Assembly (NCBI RefSeq): GCF_043290135.1
Contig: NC_134710.1
Coordinates: 133,996,655-134,060,654, forward strand
DNA length: 64,000 bases
DNA from: Rhipicephalus microplus
Taxonomy: Eukaryota; Arthropoda; Arachnida; Ixodida; Ixodidae
Direction: 5' to 3'
Shown: positions 31,986 through 42,981 of the stretch, one piece after another
How positions within the stretch are numbered: the first letter of the stretch is position 1
How the letters are laid out: the number at the start of each line of letters is the position of its first letter
Notes under the pieces: model-generated
Seen by the model: the letters and a program-made list of their open reading frames with translations, nothing else
Told to the model about the DNA's origin: nothing
The model's database searches: none
Program-made: the position numbers and the translations under genes

Positions 31986-33620
31986 CTATTTGGTATGAAA
32001 CAAATAAAAACAGTCGTTCTGAGATGTCAGACAAAGGAAAATGTTGCATTTCCTGCAGCGGACACGGCTTTTGGATGTGCATGCCTCTCTCCGGCAGCGT
32101 TGTGCGTTAGCCATGTTTACTTGCTGCGGCCAATGATTAATCCCATCATAGCGAACAGTGCTGACTGGTAGTGGTGAAGCATTGGGTACCTTCTTTTTCA
32201 CTGTTCGGGAGTTGTCATTGCTCGGACGTCCACGCTTCTTTTGTGGCTTATTGCTGTTCAGCAGGCAATTCGCGACGTCTGTTTGGAACGCCATCATGTC
32301 CAGTGTCTCTTTTCTTAGTAGCCCTGCTTTATTGGCATCCCTTAAGTATTCAAGCCAACTGTTGGAGAGCGCAAAAGATGCAAAATGGGAAATCACTCTC
32401 ACAGGCCACTTTTTCGTTCGCGTCCGCATTGGGTAGAGGGACATGATGAAGTCTAGTTTGTCTACTCCACCCATGTATTTGTTGTAGTCCAGGACTACCT
32501 CTGGACAGTCAATGTCAACGTGGACCTTTTGGGATTCGCTCCATCTTCTCACGGTGCCAATATTTCCAACTCCAAGGTGGGTAGAAGCCATGTTGACGGT
32601 CCCGTTGTCTTGCCAACGAACAAGGACAACTTCGTCGTTCTGGGAAACCCGCTCATCATAGCTTCCCCGTCCTTCTTTCTTCATTTCCTTGTCTGTTTTC
32701 ATGACGCATCCTGCCAAGCGGTTTCCCCTAATTGTGCCACTAGCCAAAATGCCGATCTTTTTTAACTCAAGAAAGAGCTTCACGGACGTAAAATAATTGT
32801 CCATGTAGCACTTGATGTTCTGTGCCTTCGGGAGGCTTTCAACAAGGCGCATTACGACGGAGCCACCAAGGCCAAGATGTGCATGTTCTTTGCTCACTCC
32901 CGTTCCCTTCCCTTGGTAAAACTCAAAGTCATGTGCAAGACCGTCAAAACTGCAGCGTACAAAAACCTTCACGCCTTCTGGGTTCGGTTTTCCTTTCACA
33001 AATTGCTTTGCAGCAATGCGTCCTGTGAACGGCACCATCTGTTCATCGATGCTATTCTGTTCCAAGGGAACAAGCTGTAAGCAGCGGCTTCTGACAGCTT
33101 CTAGCAACGGCCTAACTTTCCAAAATTTGTCTTGGCTGTTCGGGTCCCGTTCTTCATTAGCGTCGCTTATGTGGAGAGCGCCTCTGATTTTGAAGAATCG
33201 CTTCACGCCCATCGAATCGGCTATTGCGGGAATCCTCGTTGCAGTTTGCCAATACATTCTGACGCGTGGGTATTTCAGAACACCCATCAGCATGAGCATT
33301 CCAAAAAATATTTTGATCTCTTCTTTTGTAGTGGCTAATACGGCACCGTCTCTTTGCAGGACATACCTGTTTGTGAATTCAGCAAGGTCTTCAAATATCT
33401 GTTCGGTGAAATACTTGCTAAAATACACAAGTGGCTGCTGGCATGTCGAGGCTACTTCAGGATTGTAGTGGCAGTCAACATCACTTGGAGCAAAATCTTT
33501 CTTCACCCATTTGAACTCAGCCTTCGTAGATGCCGCAGGTGCGTTCGAGCTGACCGTGGCGTCTGGTCGTGCAGGCAGTGCAGCTGTGGTCGTGGATGCG
33601 GTCACCTGACCATTGGCAGG
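31986..33620 (-). CDS. piggyBac transposase, exon 3 (catalytic core and Cys-rich domain)
   Basis: The exon starts after TTTGTTTCAG and encodes 544 residues plus stop. The DDE-type catalytic Asp residues are all present: NSIDEQMVPFTGR (about residue 249 of the joined protein), CYMDNYFTS (about 331) and KYMGGVDKLD (about 444). The C-terminus has the Cys-rich zinc-binding domain (CRREAC, CRKCNIFLC) that binds the transposon ends. With exons 1 and 2 the protein is 601 residues, close to other piggyBac transposases, with no stop or frameshift. It may be active. Confidence 0.95.
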   Translation of the reverse strand, partial: PANGQVTASTTTAALPARPDATVSSNAPAASTKAEFKWVKKDFAPSDVDCHYNPEVASTCQQPLVYFSKYFTEQIFEDLAEFTNRYVLQRDGAVLATTKEEIKIFFGMLMLMGVLKYPRVRMYWQTATRIPAIADSMGVKRFFKIRGALHISDANEERDPNSQDKFWKVRPLLEAVRSRCLQLVPLEQNSIDEQMVPFTGRIAAKQFVKGKPNPEGVKVFVRCSFDGLAHDFEFYQGKGTGVSKEHAHLGLGGSVVMRLVESLPKAQNIKCYMDNYFTSVKLFLELKKIGILASGTIRGNRLAGCVMKTDKEMKKEGRGSYDERVSQNDEVVLVRWQDNGTVNMASTHLGVGNIGTVRRWSESQKVHVDIDCPEVVLDYNKYMGGVDKLDFIMSLYPMRTRTKKWPVRVISHFASFALSNSWLEYLRDANKAGLLRKETLDMMAFQTDVANCLLNSNKPQKKRGRPSNDNSRTVKKKVPNASPLPVSTVRYDGINHWPQQVNMANAQRCRREACTSKSRVRCRKCNIFLCLTSQNDCFYLFHTK

Positions 33621-33725
33621 CTGAAACAAACAGCGTAAATTAGGGTCAAAGTACCTTTAGACAGTTTGGTGCCATATGTTTCCCGAGAACACAAAATAAT
33701 GTCTCACAATCTCGAGCAAACTTAC

Positions 33726-33865
33726 TATGTTTTCTTCATTTTCTGCTTCCAATTCGTCATCTGAAAAGTCGCCATCTGAGATATCTCCATTTGATATTCT
33801 CATGAGGATTTCTTCTGCTGTCGCATCATCAACTTTCTGACGTTTTGAAGCATGATCTTCAAGTC
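33726..33865 (-). CDS. piggyBac transposase, exon 2
   Basis: This 140-bp exon lies between TTTGTCTCCAG and GTAAGT. It encodes LEDHASKRQKVDDATAEE and an acidic DGDFSDDELEAENEE stretch, the acidic N-terminal region usual in piggyBac transposases. KRQK is a possible nuclear signal. It joins exon 1 in phase 1 and exon 3 in phase 0. Confidence 0.85.
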
Positions 33866-34130
33866 CTGGAGACAAAAAATCACACATAACCATCATATCT
33901 GCGCACACGGTGCGAAATGGCTGCCCTGCAACAAAGGCAGCACTAAGGCGCAATGTCCACGATCGTGGACGCGGTATTTTACGCACCCTTTTTGACGTTA
34001 TAAATAGTTTCTAGTTGCAAAAGTCTTGTTTATTGGCATGAGGTATCTCTTAGCTCTTACTGACAAGTGCATAATTTCATGCCACCTCGAATGAAACATA
34101 GCAAGGGCTTGAAAAGTGAGAGCCACTTAC

Positions 34131-34161
34131 GTGCGCCGCCGTAAAACGTGGAGGCGTCCAT
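34131..34161 (-). CDS. piggyBac transposase, exon 1
   Basis: A 31-bp first exon from the ATG at 34161 encodes MDASTFYGGA and ends at a GTAAGT donor. It joins exon 2 in phase. It lies about 165 bp inside the right TIR, as expected for a transposase start. The call rests on splice signals and position. Confidence 0.75.
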
Positions 34162-34338
34162 CTTTGAGAGTTGTTTTTGTAGTTATTTTGTGTCAGCTGC
34201 GGCAGATGGCGCCACGGGTCGCTGCAGCAACATGTAGTGATAGAGAGAGCACTGGTTGCGCGCGAGATTCAAAGTAAATTTCGAGATATTGAGCTGTGAA
34301 GTTGGCGTCCACAAATGTGGACGCTGCGCCTGAAGGGG

Positions 34339-34620
34339 ATATGGTGAAGCCCTTTACAGAACAACTACCGAACATCAAGTGTTCGGCAGTCTCCTCCTCC
34401 TCTCCACATGCACTGCATACCGCGTCTTACCCCTTCGTATTTGGCCCTATGTGTCTTGGTTCGCAACACTCCCGTCCTGGCCTCAAACAGTAGAGAACTA
34501 CCTCGAGTATTATCATAGATCCTTTTCGTGGCAATTTCCTGCTTAAAAGTTCGATAGATCTCTAGTGTGGACTTCTTAGTTATGCCAATTCTCCACAAGT
34601 CGGTCTGCGTTTCCTTCACT
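34339..34620 (-). pseudogene. LINE 3' end, copy 2, proximal part
   Basis: The minus-strand frame reads KETQTDLWRIGITKKS, RIYDNTRGSSLLFEARTGV and LRTKTHRAKYEGV, the same protein as in the LINE at 27050. It stops where piggyBac enters. A 5' truncation at about 34620 removes the rest. Confidence 0.85.
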
Positions 34621-35127
34621 TATTCAGTACCATTCGACTGCAGCGTCGCCGCTACGGGCAACGCGCAAGGCACAGAACTTTGCCAACAGTATATTATCGG
34701 GATTTCTCGTGCTGCCGCAGAAACTTTATACTGCGTAATATTTTAGCGGTGTAAGGCAAATACAGCATAATCATGGCTTTCTGAACTGCCCACGATAAAC
34801 GATGCTGATAGCGTAACATACGAGTCTGTCCGTTAGTTACGAGTTGGTATACGTTCGCAATTAAATTTTAGGCGCAAAAAAAAAACATATTACAATGTCT
34901 TGTATCCTCGCTTGTGACTGTGTTTTTCGTGCCTTAAAATAAATTACAACTATGTGGCGCAATCCCGTGGCTTTTGTCTGGTTCTGTAGTCAGCTTTTTG
35001 CGTTTTATTTTTTTTTTTTCATGTCAATCACATTCTTTAGCAATTTAGGCCGTCGAACAGCTCCGCATGCGGCGCTTTTTTTCAGCATGTCTTCCCTCTG
35101 CTTCTTGAGTTCATCGAATGAAACCTG
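34621..35127. other. Spacer without recognised feature
   Basis: AT-rich, with A and T runs near 34880 and 35008. Confidence 0.4.
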
Positions 35128-35850
35128 TTAACACAGCTGACGACAAAGCTTCGAGCAGGGACCGCACGTTGGGGTATCGGTGAGCACTTCGTAGTCATTA
35201 CTCACGAGACTTCCTGCTGACGCATTGGGACACCATGAACACACTTTCACAATTTCTATGTCCTCCAGAAGTTCGGCCAATTGGGTGATGGTATGTGCAT
35301 TCCCGGGCGACTTGGTTAAGCGATGGTGATGGCTACTATAGTGGCGACTGTCATGTCTTCTGCGAAGACTACGCATTTCTCCACAAATAGTGCTCTTTTT
35401 TTTCTTCTTTGAGCACTATAAACGCCACAAGACGTCTTGTCTCGCCATTCCCAACAACTTTCCGCCAACATGCAGCAGGCAAACAAATGTTTCCTAAGCC
35501 TTGAAGCGAAATTATGACGCCGCTCGTTGACGCGCGCGGCATGCATGTCGGAACTTATTTCACCATCCTCGAGCTCATTGCTCGGAGATAGTCTATTCTT
35601 TTTCGCCGATGATATTCTAGAAAGCACTCCACTCCTATTGGGCAGCTTTCGCTTCTTTCTCGTGGGCTATGAAAGGTAAGCGGGCAAATTTGGGATATCC
35701 GTGGAACGCATCTTCCGATGAGGTCCCGCTTTCCTCTGGTGATTTGTACCTTCTTACTATCGATGACGTGAGTGAAAGTCTTGAGGAATTCCTCCTCAGG
35801 AATGTGCACATCACACACACGTGATGTGCTGGGCAGTTTCTTATCCGCAC
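35128..35850 (-). pseudogene. THAP-domain protein pseudogene
   Basis: Minus-strand frames give CDVHIPEEEFLKTFTHV with the THAP C-x2-H ligands (CDVH), then GKRDLIGRCVPRI where a VPTIFP box is expected. One base is missing there and the frame shifts, with the box and PNLPAYLS-like continuation in the next frame. Further pieces (LLEDIEIVKVCSWCP) follow after more stops. The N-terminal C-x4-C half was not found. This is a decayed THAP gene or P-element-like relic. Confidence 0.6.
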
Positions 35851-35862
35851 GAGGAATAGCTA

Positions 35863-35913
35863 TAGGTCCAGTGCCTCCTCTATAACTTTATAGAGGAGGC
35901 ACTGCTAGGTCCA
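35863..35913. repeat. 35-bp hairpin insertion flanked by TAGGTCCA direct repeats
   Basis: TAGGTCCA occurs at 35863-35870 and 35906-35913. Between them is a near-perfect palindrome: 17-nt arms CAGTGCCTCCTCTATAA (35869-35885) and the reverse complement (35888-35904), with a 2-nt loop. Confidence 0.85.
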
Positions 35914-36498
35914 ATGCATCTCGCTGCTCAGGTTCACCAACGTCGGGCTGCGCAGCTACCATCGGTTTCGGCGCATATATGTGTAGGTTTCCACCAAATC
36001 CACGCAAGACAAGAAAATTCTGTGGGAACCATACCCTATGTGCACCGTCGACAAACCAATTCTGCGCAAGACGGTTGGCTGCACCATCATAGAAATGTGT
36101 GTTCTTGCCGAGATTCACCCAGCTCCCCTATGAAATGACCAGTACAAACAATGTGGATGGGCCTGCCTAGTTCATGGTATGAAAAAGAGTTAATATACAT
36201 ACTGCAATATTGTGGCGTGACTTGCGTTAAGTAGAATGCTTAATTTGTAGAGCTTTTTAACCGGATAATTTGGAAATCAACAGAGCATAGAATAATCAAA
36301 CCAGTCTCTGCTGGCATGTATGCTATGCTTTTATCAGTAGGTTGGTTACATTCAAGCACCGGCATGCTGCTAGATTTGAATGTGGCTTTCAGCTTCCAGA
36401 ACACCTAAGCCTATTTACATTAAGCATAACCCCGTGAATGTTTCAGTGGAGACTGTGGGCTCGCAAATCGCACTAAGCCTTTCTAATCGTCAATGGTC

Positions 36499-36540
36499 AT
36501 TTAAAATCTGTCCATGTGGGTGTAGGGGTTGAAATAATAA
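36499..36540. repeat. Left copy of the 42-bp direct repeat flanking a LINE
   Basis: Repeats at 39612-39653 with about four mismatches. The pair brackets 36541-39611 and reads as an unusually long target-site duplication. Confidence 0.85.
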
Positions 36541-39500
36541 TCCTCATCATCAGCCTGACTACGTCCACTGTAGGACAAAGGCCTCTCCCGTGTTCCGCCG
36601 ATCAGCTCGGTCCTGTCTGTGCTCGCTGCTGCCGATTTATACCCGCAAACTTCTTAATCTCATCTACCCACTTAGCTTTCTGTCTCCCCCTAACCCACTT
36701 GCCTTCTCTGGGAATTCAGTTAGTTACCCTTAAAGGAACACTAAAGTCAAATAACAATTTACGTCAGAGTGAAAGCTCAATGTAAGACATCTAAAACGAC
36801 CATATTATCAACAGTGCCCTACTTACCGAGAAATTGAGTTAAATGCACGAGAACACATGTGCCGCAGTAGGACGTTTTCAAAATGATCCTGATGACATCA
36901 GACGGACCGCCTACAGTTATTCACTAATAATCGATCTAGATGCACTAAATAACCTTCCATACACCAAAAGACGCAATAAAATGCTGCTTGTTCGTTTTGT
37001 TTGCCATAAACCGCACGTTACTATAAGGAATGGCGCGAGTGGTTAAAAAATTTAATTTTCACATGGTTACACGGGACAGGTGGTGCTATCGAACGGGGCG
37101 CAGTTGAAAAAAAAAAAAACGTTTACAATCTCGAAGCTGATGGCGGGAAATTGATCAATGCAGTGGCTCCAGCTGCTTTCGGTTTGCTGCTACTAGCGCA
37201 GTAAAGCCGGGCAACGTTGTGCACGGCAAAAGTGACGTGAGTCGGTCCGCATTTTGAGGCGGGTAATTTGAAGTGCGCTAACCCAATGTGGAGCACTAAA
37301 ACGTGATTTTATTTCAATATCGGCCCTTCCTTGGCACAAAAGCAACACTACGAGGTTTCTGGACCGCTATTTCAACAATGAACGCCGACTTAATAGTTGC
37401 CTTTAGTGTCCCTTTAATGACCAGTGGTTATCCTGTCCACACGCTACATGCCCGGCCAATTTACATTTCCTCTTCTTAATTTCACCTATAATATCCTTAA
37501 CCAGGGTTTGTTCCCTAATCCACTCAGCTCTCTTCTTGTCTCTTAATGTTACGCCTACCAATTTTCTTTTCATTGCTCGCTGCGTCATCCTCAATTTAGG
37601 CTGAATCCCCTTTTTAAGTCTCCAGGTTTCTGCTGCATTGCTCAGTACCGGCAAGACGCAGCTGTTATATACCTTTTTTTTTGAGGGATGGTGGCAATCT
37701 ACCTGTCAGGATTTGAAAGTGCTTGCCAAATGTGCTCCACCCCATTCTTATTCTTCTAATTACTTCAATCTCGTCGTTCGACTACGTGGTTATTGCTTGT
37801 CCTAAGTAGACATAGTCTTTACAACTTCAAGTGTACTATTACCTATCTCGAAGCGCTGCTCCCTTCCGAGGTTGTTGTACATTACTTTCGTTTTCTGCAG
37901 ATTAATTTTAAGACTAACCTTTCTGCTCTCTTTGTTTAACTCTGTAAGTTACTCAGCAATGCAACGTCATCGGCGAAGTGCAGGTTACTAAGGTACTCTC
38001 CGTTAACTCTTATCCCTAACTGTTCTCATTCTAGGCTTCTGTAAACCTCCTGTAAGCACGCGGTAAACAGCATTGGGGAGATGCTGCCTTAAACCCCTCT
38101 TGATTGGTATTCTGTTGCTTTCTTTATGAAGCACTATGGTAGCAGTTGATTCCCTGCAGATTTTTTACAGGATGTTTATATACGCTTCATCGACACCCTG
38201 ATTCCGCAGTGTCTGCATGACTGCTGATATTTTAACTGAATAAAACGCCTTTTCGTATTCTATGAAACTTATGTATAGTGGTTGGCTATATTCTGAGCAT
38301 TTCTTTATTACCTAATTGATAGCATGAATGTGGCTGATTGTTGAGTAGCCTGTTTAAATTCCCGCTTGCTCCTTTGGTTGATTGAATTCTAATGTTTTCT
38401 TTACTCTGTTAGCAATTACCTTTGTAAATAGCTTGTATACTACAGAGAGCAAGCTAATCGGCCTGTAATTTTTCAAGTCCTTGTCATCTACTTTCTTATG
38501 TATTAAGATGATGTTAGCGTTCTTCCAAGACTCTGTTACTCTTCCCGTCAGGAGACACCTCGTAAACAGGGTGGCTAGTTTTTCTAACACAATCTGTTCT
38601 CCATCTTTCAGCAGATCTGATGTTACCTGATCCTCACCAGCAGCTTTGCCTTTTTGCATGCTCTCCAAGGCTTTTCTGACTTTTTCTATCATTACCGGTG
38701 GGATGTCATCTGGGTTACTGCTAGCTCGTGTTGTATTAAGGTCATGGTTGCCCGGCTACTGTACAGATCTTTGTAAAACTCCTCCTCTATTTTGACTATC
38801 CTATCCGTATTGGTAGTTACTTTGTCTCCCTTGTCCCTCAGTGCATACATCTGGTTTTTGCCTATCCTAAGTTTTCTTTTCACTGTTTTGACGCTTCCTC
38901 CATTCTTCAGAGCAGGTTCAATTTTCTCCATGTTATACCTTCTTACATAGGATACCTTACCCTTATTAATCAACTTCGAAAGATCTGCCAATTTTATTTT
39001 GTCTGTTGTATTTGAGGCTTTCATGCTTCGATGCTTTTTATAATAAGGTTTTTCGTCTCCTGGGACAGCTTGCCAGAGGCCTGTCTATGTACCGTACCTC
39101 CAACTTCCACTTGCACACTCTGTAATGATACTAGCCAGACTATGATTCATTGCGTCAATACTAAGGCTGGTTTCCTCGATAAGAGCAGATTACCTGTTCT
39201 GAATCGAGACTCTGAATTCCTGCACTTTCCCTCTCAAGCTAGCTCATTGATTGGCTTCTTGTGTATCAGTTTTTGTTGTTTCTTCTTCAAGTCTAGGTGA
39301 ATGCGAAACCGTACCATTCTATGGTCACTGCATTGTACCTTGCCAAGCACTTTTACATTCTACACGATGCCTGGGTGTGGACTCAGTATGAAGTCTACTT
39401 CATTCTTATTTTTGCCATTACGACTCCTGCCTGTCCACTTATGATTCCCTCGTTTTTAGTAGAAGGTATTCAAAATCCGTGAATTATTGTGTTCTGCGAA

Positions 39501-39611
39501 TTCTGCTAGTAGCTCCCTTCTGGAATTTCTAGTACCGATGCGATAATCTCCTACCGCCTGGTCTCCAGCCTGCTTCTTGCCTACCTTTGCATTCCTTACT
39601 CATTTAATGTA
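36541..39611 (-). pseudogene. RTE-like LINE, decayed, interrupted by a TTAA-flanked element
   Basis: Minus-strand fragments include RT pieces: KALESMQKGKAAGEDQV, WKNANIILIHKK, KNYRPISLLSVVYKLF, and the C-terminal NAAETWRLKKGI, LVGVTLRDKKRAEWIRE and DIIGEIKKRKCKLAGHV. These match RTE-type endonuclease/reverse transcriptase LINEs common in arthropods. Several frameshifts and stops are present, and the 5' endonuclease part was not recognised. The 3' end is GATGATGAGG at 36541. The TIR element at 36734-37413 is inserted near the 3' end. Confidence 0.88.
36734..37413 (-). mobile_element. TTAA-flanked TIR element, copy 1 (inside LINE)
   Basis: 680 bp, with TTAA at 36730-36733 and 37414-37417 and ends AGGAACACTAAAG and CTTTAGTGTCCCT. 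The uninterrupted LINE at 45901-45911 reads ACCCTTAATGA, so exactly TTAA was duplicated. It is inverted relative to copies 2 and 3 and has no transposase frame. Confidence 0.93.
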
Positions 39612-39653
39612 ATTTAAAATCTGTTCATGTGGGTATAGGAGTTGAAATAATAA
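39612..39653. repeat. Right copy of the 42-bp direct repeat flanking a LINE
   Basis: Matches 36499-36540 through the block ATTTAAAATCTG to TTGAAATAATAA. Confidence 0.85.
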
Positions 39654-39917
39654 TGGCTCCTTACAAAACCCTAAAAAGCAGTTTACAGAAACTCCTAGTC
39701 TACAGCACAAACCCTGCGGCACCATCATCTCTATTTTAACATCTCTTGCTAGAAGCCACTGTGAAGCAGCAGCTTGTTTTAACACATTCTTGTGGAAGGC
39801 ATATTCAATTGGGGGCATTTCACGTTCCTGAAACAGAGTGTAATTTCCCCTGGCCAGTAATGAAAACATTTCATGCAAGCCAATAATATGTGCAACTGGC
39901 ACACCAGAGAAATGCAC
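39654..39917 (-). other. Unrecognised open frame broken by the LINE
   Basis: The minus-strand frame (39600-39917) reads FSGVPVAHIIGLHEMFS, LFQEREMPPIEYAFHKN and CFLGFCKEPLLF without stops, with gene-like composition. It enters the 42-bp repeat, and on the far side of the LINE (36540) the same frame would have run on about a dozen codons to a stop. I recognise no domain. It may be an old gene or repeat-encoded frame. Confidence 0.3.
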
Positions 39918-40515
39918 ACTACTAGTTTTTACTCGAAGCTATACACTGGCCTCCAGATTCCATCAATGTCTGGCAAAAGCATGCTGTGTTGTTGGCATTG
40001 AATATTTCATACTGAAAGAAGTAATTGCAGCCCTGCTGTGAGAAACACAGCGACAGAGGTGTGGTACAGTGGCACTAATGGAATTCATACATATACAGTA
40101 CAGTGCTTAACTTTTGTGTGGTATCCAAGACAAAAGCTTAGAAATAAATTTTTTTCTTGAGGCGGGAGGGGGGAACCTCATTAAAATGGTCATTTTTTGC
40201 TCAGCATGCTATGGCAAAAAAGAATTTCGGCGTGGGCTCAGGCCCATTGTGCCACCCCCTGGTTTCACCACTAATCCGAGAAGACGTCATAGATGTTCGA
40301 GGCAACCAATATGAATATGTCCAAATTTTATATATTTGGTATTGAATGTACAGGCATACACACACATATAACATGATCAGTGTAACATATCTAGATACAT
40401 AATATACAGGGTTCACCTATAATAATATCACTATTGTATGAAAATATTTACATATAACAATATCTTTACAAAGTATACACAGCATTTACAATGATATCCA
40501 TAGGCATATACAATA

Positions 40516-40691
40516 GACTCTCAGTAAACGGAACCTGAAGGGACTGGGAGAATATGTTCCATTTAACAGGAGTTCCGTTTACTGAAAGGTGAGCATGGGT
40601 GCAGAATACAAGCCCGAAATGAAGTATTGCAGAGGCAATAGTTCAGTTTAAGCAGTAGTTCCATTTAACAAATTTTCATTTAGTGAGAGTC
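40516..40691. mobile_element. MITE with TA target duplication (mariner-like ends)
   Basis: The 176-bp unit is bounded by TA at 40514-40515 and 40692-40693. Ends GACTCTCAGTAAACGGAA and its imperfect reverse complement TTCATTTAGTGAGAGTC form terminal inverted repeats. The inside repeats the motif GTTCCATTTAACA or TTCCGTTTACTGA several times. No coding capacity. Confidence 0.75.
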
Positions 40692-41119
40692 TACAGTATA
40701 TGCACAGGCACATTCTAGAGCTTACTTGAAGGCATTTAAAATGTCTTTGCAAGGTACACAAACCACCTGGTGTCACTAAGCTATTGGAACCTCCGAGGCT
40801 CGATATAGGGTGCAGTGCTACAAGCAGGAACATGTCACAACATTTTGTCTAGACACACAATTGCACAAAGGGATGCTGTAGAAATGATTCCCCCTTTGTC
40901 CTTCCACCAAAAAATGCACAAAATATATATATGGCATACAAATAGCTTGTACGCCACCTTTATTTCGCATTTAGATGTGAACAGTTTCAAATTGCACAGT
41001 AAAAGCATACAAACCAACTTAAAAAAGTTGCACATGTGGTTATGGTACATGCACTATCTTTTAGTACTGCATGGAGCATGGAACGCATGATTCACTGTTT
41101 TTCATAATTTATTTTACAG

Positions 41120-41263
41120 TACTTACTACGATCATCATGCATGAGCTTTGACTCCACAGAGCTAGTTAAGAGGACTTACCAGCAACTTGCCAACATCTTG
41201 GCATCAACACACCATCTCTTGAATAGTGCCATAGTTCCTACACTTTTCAAAGACCTCAAACAG
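41120..41263 (+). CDS. Unidentified gene, internal exon (48 codons)
   Basis: A TTTATTTTACAG acceptor and CAG|GTATAA donor enclose 144 bp open in phase 0: YLLRSSCMSFDSTELVKR, TYQQLANILASTHHLLNS and AIVPTLFKDLKQ. Most other frames in this region are broken within a few codons. The amphipathic, helical composition looks like real protein. I cannot name the family. The exon at 42982-43035 follows in the same phase. Upstream exons were not found. Confidence 0.55.
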
Positions 41264-41660
41264 GTATAATACAAGAGCATTTTTTAAGGGCTTGTTTTTC
41301 TTTGTTAGACACTATATTATTGAAAAAAATAACAGGCAATAATGCCAAGGAATGTATAGGGGATGTTATTTATAGTAGGCCTCGATGTAATGAAAATGTA
41401 AACAAGAAGTGGACCAAACAAAAATTTGCCGCGAGTCTTCACAGTTTCATTTCATCGAGGCCTACCACAAATAACGTCTCCTATACTTTCCTAGGAATTA
41501 CTGTAAGTCAGTCATCATTAATACTGTGTCTAAAGAAGCAGGTTTCAGCACATAGTATAGCTATCGAACTGTAAAAGTACCAAGTATAAATGTATAATCC
41601 TGTATTAAAGTTAAAGGGCCTTGCCTGGTAGACAACACACATTTATTATATGCAGCTTAA

Positions 41661-42383
41661 AGGGACACTAAAGGTAACTATTCAGCCGACATTGATTATT
41701 GAAATAGCGATCCAGAAACCTCGTAGTGTTGCTTTTGTAAAGGAAGGGCTTATTTTGAAATAAAATCACATTATAGCGGTCCACATCGGCTTAGCGCACT
41801 TCAAATTACCCACCTAAAAAAGCGAACCGAATCGCGTCACTGTTGCTGTGCACAACGTTGCCCGGCTTTACTGCGTGTCCGCAGACACTAGTAGCAGGAA
41901 AACGAAAGCAGTGAAGACACAGCAGCATCAACAGACATTGATAAATTTTCTACCATTGGCTCCGAGATGGCAGATGTATTTTGGTTCAACTGGGCCCCGC
42001 TAGATGGCACGACCTGTCCTGTTTAACCATGCGAAAATTGAATTTCCGAACCACTCGCGCCATTCCTCATAGTAATGTCCGGCGGTTCTTTTTTCCATGA
42101 ATCAAACAGAAACTAACAAGCAGCATTTTATTGCATCTCTTGATGCACAGAAGGTTCTTTATTTAGTGCAGCTAGATTGATTAGTAGTGATTAATCGTAG
42201 GCAGTTCGTCTGACATCATCGGTATCATTTTGAGAACGTCCTACTGCGACGGATATATTCTTGTGCATTTACCTTAATTTCTCGGTAAGTAGGGCACTGC
42301 TGTTGATAATATTGTCGTTTTAGATGTTGTCATACATTGAGCCTTCACTCTGAGGTAAATTGTTATTTGACTTTAGTGTCCTT
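41661..42383 (+). mobile_element. TTAA-flanked TIR element, copy 2
   Basis: 723 bp between TTAA 41657-41660 and 42384-42387, with ends AGGGACACTAAAGG and CTTTAGTGTCCT. Inner blocks shared with the other copies include AGCGATCCAGAAACCTCGTAG, CTGTTGCTGTGCACAACGTTG and GGTAAGTAGGGCACTGCTG. No transposase frame. It lies in the intron between the two plus-strand exons. Confidence 0.92.
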
Positions 42384-42981
42384 TTAAGCGCAGATGCAAA
42401 ACCGTCATATCTTTAGAATATCAATACTTCACTTCAAACGGATTGAATAATTGAAAGCATTTACTACAACTTTTTCTTTTAGTACATAAAAGTGCCAAAT
42501 ATTTGAAAGAAAAAGTTAGTACCAAATTATGGTGAGAATTTGGCAATGTAACAATCACTAATTTAAATAGATGTCTCAGTCACTAAATCACCTGTCTAAC
42601 ATGAGCATAATCCGACATTAGTGTTTTCTCAACCTAAGAGGTATATTGTCACACTTTGCTAATAGCACAAGCCCACAGATACGAAAGGAACAAGCAAGGC
42701 AAAGGAGGTAGTAAAAAAAATATGAGATGAGCTTGATTATGGAAGCATGCTTTTTCAAATAATGAAGCCCATGTATGTTGCCACATGTTTTGTCCTGCAA
42801 GTCCGCTTGGCCACATATTTTTCGGAGGCATTGCATATCCGTTTTCATGACATCTTCAGAAAAGGTCAAATTTTCGGTTTCAAGAAATATTTGGCAATAA
42901 AAAAATTAAAAAGGGGTAACATTTGCAACTTTCATTACCACCAAGAAAAATCTGAATAGGGTTTTGCTTTTTGTTTTGCAG

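Larger units (their letters stand above)
31546..34338 (-). mobile_element. piggyBac transposon with 13-bp TIRs
   Basis: Perfect 13-bp TIRs, CCCCTTCAGGCGC at 31546-31558 and its reverse complement at 34326-34338, bracket a 2.8-kb element encoding a full transposase. Internal palindromes GTCCACATATGTGGAC (31678-31693) and GTCCACAAATGTGGAC (34307-34322) sit at unequal distances from the two tips. This resembles the asymmetric subterminal repeats of other piggyBac elements. The flanks are TTAG and ATAT, not TTAA, so the target duplication has either mutated or the borders have changed. It lies within a LINE 3' end. Confidence 0.93.
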
